Under the pieces are notes generated by a model. That model was given only the letters and a program-made list of their open reading frames with translations. It was not told where the DNA came from and ran no database searches. The translations under genes and the position numbers were made by a program. Below are positions 43,167 through 52,618 of a stretch of DNA of 64,000 nucleotides, in pieces; position 1 is the first letter of the stretch; every line of letters begins with the position of its first letter. The DNA is from Micromonospora violae (lineage in GTDB: Bacteria; Actinomycetota; Actinomycetes; Mycobacteriales; Micromonosporaceae), in NCBI RefSeq assembly GCF_004217135.1, contig NZ_SHKK01000001.1, positions 3,596,001 through 3,660,000 on the forward strand, written 5' to 3'.

Positions 43167-43535
43167 TCAGGGTCGGTAGGTGCCGAAGGACCAGACGTTG
43201 CCGGCCAGGTCGCGGGCGGCGTAGTCACGGGAACCGTAGTCGGTGTCGAACGGCTCCCGGGTGATCTCGGCACCGGCCGCGCGGGCCTGGGCGCAGTGCG
43301 CGTCGACGTCCGCCACGGCCACGTAGACCGACCAGTCGTCGTCGGCCGGGCGAGGTCTGCTGTCGGCCCGAGCACCCAACATGATCATGCCGGTGTCGAG
43401 GATCAGCTCCGCGTGCGCGACCGTGCCGTCCGGCGCCTCGTGCACGGCGTGCACCCGGAAACCGAAGGCGGCGCCGAGCCAGTCGATCGCGGCCCGGGGA
43501 TCGGGATAACGGAAGATCGGATAGATGGTTCGCAT
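43167..43535 (-). CDS. VOC/glyoxalase-family protein
   Basis: A 122-residue vicinal-oxygen-chelate protein of the bleomycin-resistance/glyoxalase type: YPIFRYPDPRAAIDWLGAAFGF at the start, DGTVAHAELIL in the middle, and the C-terminal VADVDAHCAQARAAGAEI and DLAGNVWSFGTY. One fold is formed by two beta-alpha-beta-beta-beta units; substrate unknown. ATG at 43535 begins the domain. It lies downstream of the AraC gene, same strand, separated by 118 bp that hold a tandem 27-bp duplication. Confidence 0.88.
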   Translation of the reverse strand: MRTIYPIFRYPDPRAAIDWLGAAFGFRVHAVHEAPDGTVAHAELILDTGMIMLGARADSRPRPADDDWSVYVAVADVDAHCAQARAAGAEITREPFDTDYGSRDYAARDLAGNVWSFGTYRP

Positions 43536-43595
43536 GACCCGATTCTGCGGCCGGCGACGCGGATCCGGATTGGACGAATGTGACCTCGGCCGGCT

Positions 43596-43649
43596 GCCAT
43601 CGCGACCGCCGGTCAACCGGTCGCCATCGCCACCGCCGGTCAACCGGTC
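43596..43649. repeat. Two tandem 27-bp units
   Basis: Units 43596-43622 and 43623-43649 differ at one base (CGCGACC versus CGCCACC). Each contains the palindrome CCGGTCAACCGG. They lie between the AraC-type gene and the VOC gene start. Confidence 0.85.
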
Positions 43650-43653
43650 GTCG

Positions 43654-44472
43654 TCACCGGGCGGCGAGCAGCGCGGCCGGCGTCGCCCCCGCGAACTGGT
43701 GGAAGTCCCGGATCAGGTGGGACTGGTCGTAGTAACCGCAGCCCGCCGCCACCGCGGCCCAGTCGACCGCCCGCCCGGTCGCCCCGAACTGGGTCGACAC
43801 GGCGTGCGCCTGCTGGAAACGCAGCAGCCGGGCGGCCATCTTGGGCGGCAACCCGACCTCCTGCCGGAACCGGGACGCGAGGTGCCGCCGGCTCCAGCCC
43901 AACTCGTCGGCGAGCACACCGACGCTTCCCCGCCCGCCGCTGGTCACGAGCCACCGCCACGCCCAGTCGAGTCGCGGGTCCACCGGCGGGGACGCCGCCA
44001 GCCGGCCGGCGAGCACCCGGTCGAGCAGGGCGAACCGCTCCGGCCAGCCGGGGGCCTCGGCGAGCTGGCCGCGCAACCGGTCCAACCAGCGACCCGGGAG
44101 CTGCCCCACGCCGACGGCCCGGTTGGTCAGCTCGCTCAGTGGCAGGCCGAGGAGCCGGCGCGCGGTCAGGGGGGCGAGCAGCAACTCGACGCCCTCCCCC
44201 ACACCCAGCGTGCGGGTGGTGCACCAACTGTCGAAGGTGCCGGCCACGAACGAGTCGACAGCGGTGACGCCGCGCTCCGCGCTGCGCGGGTCGGTCACGT
44301 CCAGCGGCGCGCCCCAGCCCAGGATCAGCACCACGAAGACGCCCGCCGACTCCCGACGCACCAGAGGCACGTCCGCCCGTTCCCGGTAGCCCACGTACCG
44401 GTCGACGAACGGCCGCAGGCTGGCGTCGGGCAGCCCGAGGACGACCTCACCGATCGGCACGACCGCCGTCAA
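43654..44472 (-). CDS. AraC-family transcriptional regulator
   Basis: A 272-residue regulator with an N-terminal sensor part and a C-terminal AraC double HTH: SVGVLADELGWSRRHLASRFRQEVG for the first helix pair and VAAGCGYYDQSHLIRDFHQFAG for the second. The N-terminus resembles DUF6597-type cupin regulators (DASLRPFVDRYVGYRE). Start is a TTG at 44472 with AAGGGTGG upstream, or GTG at 44460. It likely controls the VOC gene downstream; the tandem repeats between them are candidate sites. Confidence 0.88.
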   Translation of the reverse strand: MTAVVPIGEVVLGLPDASLRPFVDRYVGYRERADVPLVRRESAGVFVVLILGWGAPLDVTDPRSAERGVTAVDSFVAGTFDSWCTTRTLGVGEGVELLLAPLTARRLLGLPLSELTNRAVGVGQLPGRWLDRLRGQLAEAPGWPERFALLDRVLAGRLAASPPVDPRLDWAWRWLVTSGGRGSVGVLADELGWSRRHLASRFRQEVGLPPKMAARLLRFQQAHAVSTQFGATGRAVDWAAVAAGCGYYDQSHLIRDFHQFAGATPAALLAAR

Positions 44473-44547
44473 CCGGGCCCACCCTTCGGATGCCCCGGCC
44501 GGCCGGACCCGAGCGGAACGCTGGGCGTGGCCGACCGGGGAAGGCCG

Positions 44548-46653
44548 TCACTTCACGCCGGCGGCGTCCATGCCGCGCAGCTCCTTCTTCAGGTCGGAGA
44601 CCTCGTCGCGGATCCGGGCCGCCAACTCGAACTGCAGCTCGCGGGCGGCGGCCAACATCTGGTCGTTGAGCTCCTGGATGAGCTGGGCGAGGTCGGCGCG
44701 GGCCATCCCCTCCCGCGAGGTGGTGGCGGCGGACCGGCTCCGGCTGCGGGTCTCCTTGACCGGCGCCTTACCGCGGGAGAGCTGACGCACCGCCCCCCCG
44801 ACCCGGGAGTTCTCCGTGTCCTCCGCTTCGCGGTAGATGTCGTCCAAGATGTCGTGGATCTTCTTGCGCAGCGGCTCCGGGCTGATGCCGTGCGCCTCGT
44901 TGTGCGCGATCTGCTTGGCCCGACGCCGGTCGGTCTCGTCGATCGCCGCCGCCATCGACGGGGTGATCTTGTCGGCGTACATGTGCACCTGACCGGAGAC
45001 GTTACGGGCGGCCCGCCCGATGGTCTGGATCAGCGACCGGCCGCTGCGCAGGAAGCCCTCCTTGTCGGCGTCGAGGATCGCCACCAGCGACACCTCGGGC
45101 AGGTCCAGACCTTCGCGGAGCAGGTTGATGCCGACGAGCACGTCGTAGTCGCCCTTGCGCAGCTCACGCAGCAGCTCCACCCGGCGCAACGTGTCGACCT
45201 CCGAGTGCAGGTAGCGCACCCGGATGCCGTTCTCCAGCAGGTAGTCGGACAGGTCCTCGGCCATCTTCTTGGTCAGCGTGGTGACCAGCACCCGCTCATC
45301 CCGGTCGGTCCGCAGCTTGATCTCGTGCATCAGGTCGTCGATCTGGCCCTTGGTCGGCTTGATCACGACCTCCGGGTCGACCAGACCGGTGGGTCGGATC
45401 ACCTGCTCGACGAACTCGCCCTGAGCCTGCTCCATCTCCCAGGTGCCGGGCGTCGCGGAGAGGAAGACCATCTGGCCGACCCGCTCCAGGAACTCGTCGA
45501 AGCGCAACGGCCGGTTGTCGGCCGCGCTGGGCAGCCGGAAGCCGTGGTCGATGAGCATCCGCTTGCGCGACGCGTCGCCCTCGTACATGCCGCCGATCTG
45601 CGGAATGGTCACGTGCGACTCGTCGACCACGGTGAGGAAGTCGTCGGGGAAGTAGTCGAGCAGGCAGTGCGGCGGGCTGCCGGGCAACCGCCCGTCCATG
45701 TGCATCGAGTAGTTCTCGATGCCGGAGCAGAAGCCCACCTGCCGCATCATCTCGATGTCGTACGTGGTGCGCATCCGCAGCCGCTGCGCCTCCAGCAGCT
45801 TGCCCTGCCGCTCCAGCTCGGCGAGCCGCTCGGCCAACTCCACCTCGATGTCGCGGATCGCCCGTTCCATCCGCTCCGGACCCGCCGCGTAGTGCGTGGC
45901 CGGGAAGATCACCAGCTGGTCGACCTCGCGGACCACGTCACCGGTCAACGGGTTGAGGTAGTAGAGCTTCTCCACCTCGTCGCCGAAGAGCTCGATGCGG
46001 ACCGCCAACTCCTCGTACGCCGGGATGATCTCCAGGGTGTCGCCGCGGACCCGGAAGGTGCCGCGCTGGAAGGCCATGTCGTTGCGGCTGTACTGGATAT
46101 CGACCAGCCGGCGCAGCAGCTGGTCCCGGTCGAGCTCCTGGCCGACCTGCACCTTCACCGCCCGGTCGAGGTATTCCTCCGGGGTGCCGAGACCGTAGAT
46201 CGCCGAGACGGTCGCCACCACGATCACGTCGCGGCGGGTGAGCAGCGACATCGTCGCCGAATGCCGCAGCCGCTCCACCTCCTCGTTGATCGAGGAATCC
46301 TTCTCGATGTAGGTGTCGGTCTGCGGGATGTAGGCCTCAGGCTGGTAGTAGTCGTAGTACGACACGAAGTATTCGACGGCGTTGTGCGGCAGCAGCTCGC
46401 TGAACTCCTTGGCCAACTGCGCACAGAGCGTCTTGTTCGGGGCGAGCACCAGGGTGGGGCGTTGCAGCCGCTCGATCAGCCACGCCGTGGTGGCGCTCTT
46501 GCCGGTGCCGGTCGCGCCGAGCAGCACGCTGTTGCGGTCGCCGCGCCGAACCCGACGCTCAAGGTCGTCGATCGCGGTCGGTTGGTCGCCAGCCGGCTGG
46601 AACTCACTGACGACCTGGAAACGGCTGTCGAGCCGGGGAATGTCGAGCGCCAT
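44548..46653 (-). CDS. uvrB: Excinuclease ABC subunit B
   Basis: Damage-verifying helicase-like subunit of nucleotide excision repair. The 701-residue protein has Walker [17 protein letters not shown], the beta-hairpin region [25 protein letters not shown] box [11 protein letters not shown], motif [12 protein letters not shown] and a C-terminal UVR domain ([24 protein letters not shown]) that binds UvrC. ATG lies 7 bp after TACCGT, so the message is probably leaderless. Long open frames on the opposite strand are shadows. Confidence 0.97.
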   Translation of the reverse strand: MALDIPRLDSRFQVVSEFQPAGDQPTAIDDLERRVRRGDRNSVLLGATGTGKSATTAWLIERLQRPTLVLAPNKTLCAQLAKEFSELLPHNAVEYFVSYYDYYQPEAYIPQTDTYIEKDSSINEEVERLRHSATMSLLTRRDVIVVATVSAIYGLGTPEEYLDRAVKVQVGQELDRDQLLRRLVDIQYSRNDMAFQRGTFRVRGDTLEIIPAYEELAVRIELFGDEVEKLYYLNPLTGDVVREVDQLVIFPATHYAAGPERMERAIRDIEVELAERLAELERQGKLLEAQRLRMRTTYDIEMMRQVGFCSGIENYSMHMDGRLPGSPPHCLLDYFPDDFLTVVDESHVTIPQIGGMYEGDASRKRMLIDHGFRLPSAADNRPLRFDEFLERVGQMVFLSATPGTWEMEQAQGEFVEQVIRPTGLVDPEVVIKPTKGQIDDLMHEIKLRTDRDERVLVTTLTKKMAEDLSDYLLENGIRVRYLHSEVDTLRRVELLRELRKGDYDVLVGINLLREGLDLPEVSLVAILDADKEGFLRSGRSLIQTIGRAARNVSGQVHMYADKITPSMAAAIDETDRRRAKQIAHNEAHGISPEPLRKKIHDILDDIYREAEDTENSRVGGAVRQLSRGKAPVKETRSRSRSAATTSREGMARADLAQLIQELNDQMLAAARELQFELAARIRDEVSDLKKELRGMDAAGVK

Positions 46654-46660
46654 GCCATCA

Positions 46661-46683
46661 ACGGTACGCCGCAGGTCCGACAG
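46661..46683 (-). promoter_or_regulatory. RecA-independent damage-type promoter of uvrB
   Basis: Minus strand CTGTCGGAC (46675-46683), 8 bp, TACCGT (46661-46666), 7 bp to the ATG. The 9-mer matches TTGTCRGTG at 6 of 9 positions. Confidence 0.65.
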
Positions 46684-46952
46684 GAACGGCGGTCACGGCG
46701 GGTACGTGATCGGCTTCAATATTCCCATTGTGTGGCCCATGTCACCGGGACTACCCTCTTCATGTAGGCCGCTCGCGGCGGCCGACCGGGCCGGTGGCCA
46801 GGCCGTCATCACGGCCGGTCGCCCCCGGCACTGCGGTCGCAGCACCCGGCGCGTCCGGCGTGCGCACCCGTGTGGTCGCGCGTGAGGCGCAGACCGGCCG
46901 CCGCGAGCGCCCCTGCTCGTCACCCCGGTGCCTCCTCGCCCGTTTCCTCTCG

Positions 46953-48533
46953 GTGGACACCTCTGCGACCCCGGCGCCCGACACCGCCCGCACCGGCCCG
47001 GCCGGCGGCGCCTCGACGGCCAGCCGGCCCACCGGCGCCCGCGAGGCCACCCACGGCGACGACGTCCCGGACACCACCGACACCACCGGCCCGGCCCCGG
47101 CCGGCCGCCGTCGGCGTACGGTGCTGCTGTTGCTCGCTCTGACGGCGGTGACGTCCGCGACGGCGCTGGTGCTCGGGTTGTTGAGCTGGGCGCCCGAACC
47201 GCCCGAGCCGGCCCGGCCGCTGACCGTGGCAGAGGGCGAGCGGCTGGCCGCCGTACGGGTCACCAACCTGCGCGATCTCCGCGCCGGCGTCCGCGTCACG
47301 GCCGGCACCGGCGCGGCCCGCATCGAGCTGGTCGGGTGGGTGGACTGGTCCCGGTCGCTGCTCTACCTCGACGTGGGCGGACCGGGCGCGGGCGCGGAAC
47401 GCGGGCTGCTGCAGAAGAGCGGTCGGGTGCTGGTGATCCGGCCCGACCCGGCGGCGGTGCCCACTCCCGCCGCACCACCGCTGGTGCCCCCGGCGGACCG
47501 CTGGCGGCTGCACCGACTGGCACCCGGGGCACACCTGGCACCGGTACTCGACCTGCTCCTCGATCTCGCCGCCGACCGCCCCGATGCGACCCGCACGGCA
47601 CCGTCGGACGGCGCGCGGTGGCTCGCCCGGGAGGCCGCGCCGGTCGGCCCACTGGACGTCATAGCGGCACCCCTGCCTACCCGCGCGCCGGCCGCCACCA
47701 CGGCGTCCGGCGCCCCCAGCGCCGCGACGCCCGCCCCGGACGGGCAGACCCGGTACTGGCTCGACCAGGACGCCCGGCTGCACAAGCTGGTGACCCAGCT
47801 ACCCGGCACCGGCCCGGTCACGATGATCTTCAACCGGGCGGACCGGCCAACCCTACGACCGGTCGACGCGCTCGGCGGCCGGCCCGGCCTGCCCCGGGCG
47901 CTGACCGACGCCGAGCAGCGCCGGTTGGACCGGTTGCCGGCCCGGCTCCGCGCCCAGGGTGGCGCCACGGTGACGCTGACCGCGCCGACGGGCACCGACA
48001 CGAACCTGCGCGGCGCGGGCTGGGTGAGCTGGACCGCGCGTACCGCGTACCTCGCGGTCGCCGACCTCGGCGTACCTGATCGTCGGGTCCTGCTGCGACG
48101 CGACGCCGCCGGCCTGGCCCGGACAGAGCTGCCGGCGGTCGCTGTCGGCGGGAGCACCGCGGAGGCCCCGGCCCGGCCGCCGCTGCCGGCCCCGTCCGGG
48201 GGCTGGAGGGTCTCCCGACCCGGCCAGGACGACCTGAGCGTGCTGGTCGACGCCGCGGTAACCGCCGGGTCGGTCGGGCACCGTGGCGCGGCCGTGCGGG
48301 TACGCGACGACGTCGCCGCCGGACGGACCGTGGACGTCATCGAGTCGGGTCCGGCCCGAGCGCGGCTGCGCTACTGGATCGACCGGGACGGATTCCTGCG
48401 CCGGCTCGAGTTGCGTACCGACGCCGGCGCCTGGGCACACCTGGATCTTCAACCCGCCGTCGTACCCCGACTGGCTGCCAACCCCCGGCCCGCCGCCCCT
48501 CGGCCGCCGGCTCCTCGGCCCGGTACCCGCTGA
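46953..48533 (+). CDS. Membrane-anchored protein with two LolA/LppX-like domains
   Basis: I do not recognise a named family. The 526-residue product has an N-terminal low-complexity Pro/Thr/Ala region, one membrane helix (RTVLLLLALTAVTSATALVL) and an extracytoplasmic part made of two related halves of about 200 residues. Each half starts with LT-x-AE, has a WVDWSR/WVSWTA strand, a PPL-P-W-R block and ends with RYWLDQDARLHKL or RYWIDRDGFLRRL. That ending resembles LppX/LprG-like lipid carriers. Start is unsure: GTG at 46953 or earlier GTGs. It ends 2 bp from coaE, convergent. Confidence 0.72.
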   Translation: MDTSATPAPDTARTGPAGGASTASRPTGAREATHGDDVPDTTDTTGPAPAGRRRRTVLLLLALTAVTSATALVLGLLSWAPEPPEPARPLTVAEGERLAAVRVTNLRDLRAGVRVTAGTGAARIELVGWVDWSRSLLYLDVGGPGAGAERGLLQKSGRVLVIRPDPAAVPTPAAPPLVPPADRWRLHRLAPGAHLAPVLDLLLDLAADRPDATRTAPSDGARWLAREAAPVGPLDVIAAPLPTRAPAATTASGAPSAATPAPDGQTRYWLDQDARLHKLVTQLPGTGPVTMIFNRADRPTLRPVDALGGRPGLPRALTDAEQRRLDRLPARLRAQGGATVTLTAPTGTDTNLRGAGWVSWTARTAYLAVADLGVPDRRVLLRRDAAGLARTELPAVAVGGSTAEAPARPPLPAPSGGWRVSRPGQDDLSVLVDAAVTAGSVGHRGAAVRVRDDVAAGRTVDVIESGPARARLRYWIDRDGFLRRLELRTDAGAWAHLDLQPAVVPRLAANPRPAAPRPPAPRPGTR

Positions 48534-48535
48534 CC

Positions 48536-49717
48536 TCAGGGCTGCCAGTCGGTCTGCGCGGCCCACTGCTCGGCCCGCAGGTACTCCTCGTCGAACCACG
48601 GGTTCCGGGCCGTGCCGGACTCGCCGGCCTCCGGTGCCGCGTCGACCAGGTCGCGCTTGAGCAGCAGGTACGCCGCCCGCTGATCCGGGTCGGCACGCAG
48701 GTAGTCGCGCACCAGCAGCGCGTAGCGCCAACCCGGCGAGTCCGCCACCCGCACGTGCAGCCGAACCGGGCGGCCCGGGTCCGCGCTGCCGTGCAGCCGC
48801 TTCTCCCACCGCCCGCTGCCGGCCGGGCGCGGGTCATCCCACCACTGCCCCGGTACCCGGGGAAAACCGGCGTTCGCCAGCCGATCGGCCAACGGCCCGT
48901 CAGCGTCGGCGAGGCTGGAGACCGCCACCTGCACGTCGATGACGTTCTGCGCGGCCAGGCCGGGCACCGCCGTCGAACCGATGTGATCGACCCGTAGGGC
49001 GGCCGAGCCGAGCGCGTGCTGGATCCGGGCGGCCAGCCGCGCGTACTGCTGCGGCCAGCTCGGGTCGGCCCCGGCCACCTCGACCGGGCGGGGCGGGACC
49101 ACCCGCCGCTGGCGCAGGTTGTCCTCGTAGGGCACCAGCCGCTGTTTCCAGAGCGCGTCGACGGCGTCGTGCAGCGTGGCGAGGGTCCCGTCGTTGGTCA
49201 GCACCACGTCCGCGGCCGCCCGGCGGCGGGCGTCGTCGGCCTGGGCGGCGATCCTCCGCTCGGCCTCCGCGCGACTCATCCCCCGGTCGCGCGCCAGCCG
49301 CTCCAGCCGGGTCGGCACGGCCGTCTGCACCACGACCACCAGGTGGTACGTCGGCGCGAGGCCCACCTCGACCAGCAGCGGCACGTCGTTGACGACGATC
49401 GCGTCGGGCGCCGCCGCGGCGGCCAGCTCCGCGGTGCGGGCCCGGACCCGGGGGTGGGTGATCGCCTCCAACCGACGTCGGGCCGTCTCGTCGGCGAACA
49501 CCACCGCACCCAACGCGGCACGGTCCAGTGCGCCGTCGGCGTCCAGCACCGCGTCGGAGAAGGCGGCGACGACCTCGGCCAGCCCGTCCGTGCCCTGCGC
49601 GACCACCTCCCGGGCCACCCGGTCGGCGTCGATGAGCACCGCGCCCCGCTCGACGAGACGCGCGGCCACCGCGCTCTTGCCCGACCCGATCCCGCCGGTC
49701 AACCCCACCCTCAGCAC
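48536..49717 (-). CDS. coaE: Dephospho-CoA kinase fused to a GrpB/UPF0157 domain
   Basis: Catalyses the last step of coenzyme A synthesis. Residues 1-200 are the kinase: LRVGLTGGIGSGKSAVAARL (Walker A), IDADRVAREV and EAITHPRVR. Residues 220-393 are a GrpB (UPF0157) domain of the nucleotidyltransferase fold: VDHIGSTAVPGLAAQNVIDVQVAV. The fusion is normal for actinobacteria, including Mycobacterium, where the C-terminal part aids folding. GTG at 49717 gives MLRVGLTGG; the longer frame starts with TTG and has no signal. Confidence 0.95.
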   Translation of the reverse strand: MLRVGLTGGIGSGKSAVAARLVERGAVLIDADRVAREVVAQGTDGLAEVVAAFSDAVLDADGALDRAALGAVVFADETARRRLEAITHPRVRARTAELAAAAAPDAIVVNDVPLLVEVGLAPTYHLVVVVQTAVPTRLERLARDRGMSRAEAERRIAAQADDARRRAAADVVLTNDGTLATLHDAVDALWKQRLVPYEDNLRQRRVVPPRPVEVAGADPSWPQQYARLAARIQHALGSAALRVDHIGSTAVPGLAAQNVIDVQVAVSSLADADGPLADRLANAGFPRVPGQWWDDPRPAGSGRWEKRLHGSADPGRPVRLHVRVADSPGWRYALLVRDYLRADPDQRAAYLLLKRDLVDAAPEAGESGTARNPWFDEEYLRAEQWAAQTDWQP

Positions 49718-49801
49718 CCGGACAGTCAACCGGATCCACAAGCCCGTCGCCAAACCCGGCTCGGGCCTGCGGCTCAGCCCCGGTGTGCGGCGGGTACGGC
49801 G

Positions 49802-49844
49802 AGGGCCCCGCCCCCAACGATCCGGAGATCGCGGGGACGGGGCC
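49802..49844 (-). terminator. Terminator after rpsA
   Basis: GGGCCCCGCCCC (49802-49813) pairs with GGGGACGGGGCCC (49832-49844), with one bulge, 17 bp past the rpsA stop. No clear T-run. Confidence 0.6.
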
Positions 49845-49861
49845 CGTCGTCGTTCAGCGGG

Positions 49862-51373
49862 TCACTTACCGCCGGCGAGCTTCTCCCGCAGTGCGGCGAG
49901 CGCCTCGTCGGTGGCCAGGGTGCCGGCCGGCTCCTCGGCCTGCCGGCTCGGGGCCGGGCTGGACGAGGAGGTGGTGCCACCGCCACCGGTGCCGCCAGCG
50001 GCCGGAACGGCCGGAGTCGGGTTGGCGGCAGCCTCGGCGTCGGCGGCCCGAGAGGTCTGCACCTGCTTGGTGTGGGCCTCCCAGCGCTGACGAGCCTCGG
50101 CGTACTGGTTCTCCCAGGTCTCGCGCTGCTTGTCGTACCCCTCGAGCCACTCGCCCGTCTCCGGGTCGAAGCCCTCGGGGTAGATGTAGTTGCCCTCGGT
50201 GTCGTACGTCGCGGCCATGCCGTAGAGGGTCGGGTCGAAGTGCTCCTCGCCCTCGACGAAGCCCTCGTTGGCCTGCTTGAGCGACAGCGAGATCCGGCGG
50301 CGCTCCAGGTCGATGTCGATGACCTTGACCATGACCTCGGAACCAACCTGGACGACCTGCTCCGGGATCTCCACGTGGCGCTCGGCCAGCTCGGAGATGT
50401 GGACCAGACCCTCGATGCCGTCGTCCACCCGGACGAACGCACCGAACGGCACCAGCTTGGTGACCTTACCCGGAACGATCTGCTGGATCGCGTGGGTGCG
50501 GGCGAACTGCCGCCACGGGTCCTCCTGGGTCGCCTTCAGCGACAGCGAGACCCGCTCGCGGTCCAGGTCGACGTCCAGGACCTCGACCTCGACCTCCTGG
50601 CCCACCTCGACGACCTCGGACGGGTGGTCGATGTGCTTCCAGGACAGCTCGGAGACGTGCACCAGACCGTCGACGCCGCCCAGGTCCACGAAGGCGCCGA
50701 AGTTGACGATCGAGGACACGACGCCCTTGCGGACCTGGCCCTTCTGCAGCTTGTTGAGGAACTCGGTGCGCACCTCGGACTGCGTCTGCTCCAGCCAGGC
50801 CCGGCGGGACAGGACCACGTTGTTGCGGTTCTTGTCCAGCTCGATGATCTTGGCCTCGAGCTCCCGCCCGACGTACGGCTGCAGGTCGCGCACACGACGC
50901 ATCTCGACCAGGGACGCGGGCAGGAAGCCGCGCAGCCCGATGTCGAGGATGAGGCCGCCCTTGACCACCTCGATGACCGAACCGCGGACGACGCCGTCCT
51001 CGTCCTTGATCTTCTCGATCGTGCCCCAGGCCCGCTCGTACTGTGCCCGCTTCTTGGAGAGGATCAGACGACCCTCCTTGTCCTCCTTCTGGAGGACAAG
51101 GGCCTCGATGTGGTCGCCAACCGTCACAACCTCGGCGGGGTCCACGTCGTGCTTGATCGACAACTCCCGAGAGGGGATGACACCCTCGGTCTTGTAGCCG
51201 ATGTCGAGCAGGACCTCGTCCCGATCGACCTTGACGACGGTGCCTTCGACAATGTCGCCGTCGTTGAAGTACTTGATGGTCTCGTCGATCGCGGCGAGGA
51301 AAGCCTCCTCGGAACCGAGATCGTCGTGGGTGACCCGGGTGGCGCTCGAGGGGGCCTCGATGCTGCTCGTCAT
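49862..51373 (-). CDS. rpsA: 30S ribosomal protein S1
   Basis: Binds mRNA at the ribosome during initiation. The 503-residue protein has four S1 (OB-fold) repeats: about residues 35-105 (DGDIVEGTVVKVDRDEVLLDIGYK), 120-190, 205-275 (KGVVSSIVNFGAFVDLGGVDG) and 290-362 (GKVTKLVPFGAFVRVDDG), then an acidic Pro/Gly tail. Four repeats are normal for actinobacteria, against six in E. coli. ATG at 51373 starts MTSSIEAPSS. The long leader spans a likely promoter near 51554-51584. Confidence 0.96.
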   Translation of the reverse strand: MTSSIEAPSSATRVTHDDLGSEEAFLAAIDETIKYFNDGDIVEGTVVKVDRDEVLLDIGYKTEGVIPSRELSIKHDVDPAEVVTVGDHIEALVLQKEDKEGRLILSKKRAQYERAWGTIEKIKDEDGVVRGSVIEVVKGGLILDIGLRGFLPASLVEMRRVRDLQPYVGRELEAKIIELDKNRNNVVLSRRAWLEQTQSEVRTEFLNKLQKGQVRKGVVSSIVNFGAFVDLGGVDGLVHVSELSWKHIDHPSEVVEVGQEVEVEVLDVDLDRERVSLSLKATQEDPWRQFARTHAIQQIVPGKVTKLVPFGAFVRVDDGIEGLVHISELAERHVEIPEQVVQVGSEVMVKVIDIDLERRRISLSLKQANEGFVEGEEHFDPTLYGMAATYDTEGNYIYPEGFDPETGEWLEGYDKQRETWENQYAEARQRWEAHTKQVQTSRAADAEAAANPTPAVPAAGGTGGGGTTSSSSPAPSRQAEEPAGTLATDEALAALREKLAGGK

Positions 51374-51553
51374 GTGGGCGGTTGCTCCGGTCGGTGGGTT
51401 GTCACAGCAGGCTGGTGTGTCGCGGTGACCTGTTCGCGCCAGCGGATCCGTCGCCGGGCACACCGAACGATCGCCTAGTGAGATCATGATGTGACTCCGT
51501 CGACCGCGCACCTGCTCCCTGCCGAGGCAACACGATCCGCGAGCGCATCGTCT

Positions 51554-51584
51554 AGCCTACCGTGCGCATTACCACAGCGTGCAA
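51554..51584 (-). promoter_or_regulatory. Likely rpsA promoter
   Basis: Minus strand TTGCAC (51579-51584), 19-bp spacer, TAGGCT (51554-51559). A transcript start near 51548 would give an rpsA leader of about 175 nt, long enough for the S1 autoregulation known in other bacteria. Confidence 0.5.
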
Positions 51585-51742
51585 GCCCTCCCGGGTTCTC
51601 TCCGTGCGATGACCTGCGAAAGCCGAACAATCGCCCGGAAACCACCCCTGCTGTCTCCTGCGTCACAGCAGCCCCAGCCGTCCCGCCGGCCGGTCACGCA
51701 GATCGTGGACGCGTCGCCGTACCCAATGAGGCGGGTGGGGCC

Positions 51743-51748
51743 TAGCGT
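51743..51748 (+). promoter_or_regulatory. Leaderless -10 box TAGCGT
   Basis: TAGCGT ends 6 bp before the GTG of the methyltransferase gene. Confidence 0.5.
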
Positions 51749-51754
51749 GAGCGC

Positions 51755-52561
51755 GTGGATGACGACAGCCGGGTGACCCGGCGCCGGGTGGGTGACGCCG
51801 AGGCCCGGCGCGCCAACCGCGGCTGGTGGGACACCGACGCCGACGACTACCAGGCCGAACACGGCGCGTTCCTCGGCGACGTGGACTTCGTGTGGTGTCC
51901 CGAGGGCCTGCGTGAGGCCGACGCCCGACTGCTCGGCGACGTGTCGGGGCAACGGGTGCTGGAGGTGGGCGCCGGCGCCGCGGCCGCCGCCCGCTGGCTC
52001 GCCACCCAGGGTGCCCGGCCGGTCGCCTTCGACCTGTCCGCCGGCATGTTGCGGCACGCGGCCGAGGCCGCCGACCGCACCGGGGTACGCGTACCGCTGG
52101 TGCAGGCCGACGCGCTCGCCCTACCCTTCGCCGACCGGTCGTTCGACGTCGCCTGCACCGCGTTCGGCGCGATCCCGTTCGTGGACGACTCGGCGGCGCT
52201 GCTCGCCGAAGTGCACCGGGTGCTGCGCCCGGGCGGCCGGTGGGTGTTCTCGGTGACCCACCCGATGCGGTGGATCTTCCTCGACGACCCGGGCGAGGGC
52301 GGCCTGACCGCGGTGCACTCGTACTTCGACCGCTCCCCCTACGTGGAGCAGGACGAGACCGGCGTGGCCACCTACGTCGAGCAGCACCGCACCCTCGGCG
52401 ACCGGATCCGCGAGCTGGTCGGCGCCGGGTTCCGGCTGCTGGACCTGGTGGAGCCGGAGTGGCCGGAGGGGCACGAGGGGATCTGGGGGCAGTGGAGCCC
52501 ACTGCGCGGACGACTCTTCCCCGGCACCGCCATCTTCGTCACCGAGAAGCCCGCCGGGTGA
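51755..52561 (+). CDS. Class I SAM-dependent methyltransferase (Methyltransf_11 type)
   Basis: A 268-residue methyltransferase with motif I QRVLEVGAGAAAAARWL, motif II VAFDLSAGML, motif III region LVQADALALPFADRSFDV and post-motif AEVHRVLRPGGRWVFS. The N-terminal RRANRGWWDTDADDYQAEHGAFLG and the tail LFPGTAIFVTEKP are typical of actinobacterial homologues of unknown substrate. GTG start with a -10 box 6 bp upstream. It is divergent from rpsA and followed by the Uma2 gene after 57 bp. Confidence 0.9.
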   Translation: MDDDSRVTRRRVGDAEARRANRGWWDTDADDYQAEHGAFLGDVDFVWCPEGLREADARLLGDVSGQRVLEVGAGAAAAARWLATQGARPVAFDLSAGMLRHAAEAADRTGVRVPLVQADALALPFADRSFDVACTAFGAIPFVDDSAALLAEVHRVLRPGGRWVFSVTHPMRWIFLDDPGEGGLTAVHSYFDRSPYVEQDETGVATYVEQHRTLGDRIRELVGAGFRLLDLVEPEWPEGHEGIWGQWSPLRGRLFPGTAIFVTEKPAG

Positions 52562-52605
52562 GCGCGTCGCACCCGTGGTCCGACCTGGTAGCCATCGATC
52601 GCCGG

Positions 52606-52611
52606 TAGGCT
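52606..52611 (+). promoter_or_regulatory. Leaderless -10 box TAGGCT
   Basis: TAGGCT ends 7 bp before the ATG of the Uma2 gene. Confidence 0.5.
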
Positions 52612-52618
52612 CGACTCC

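Larger units (their letters stand above)
51374..51754. other. Spacer between rpsA and a divergent methyltransferase
   Basis: 381 bp without a gene. It holds the likely rpsA promoter (51554-51584), a leader of about 170 nt for rpsA, and a leaderless -10 box for the methyltransferase. No other structure seen. Confidence 0.6.

Noticed and set aside
43525-46767. A 1080-codon open frame on the plus strand opposite uvrB and the AraC gene
   Set aside because: It lies antisense to well-supported genes, consists of low-complexity Arg/His/Gln/Val-rich sequence and has no recognisable domain. Such frames are typical of high-GC DNA.
49016-51478. An 820-codon open frame opposite coaE and rpsA
   Set aside because: Same reason; the sense-strand genes are fully supported.
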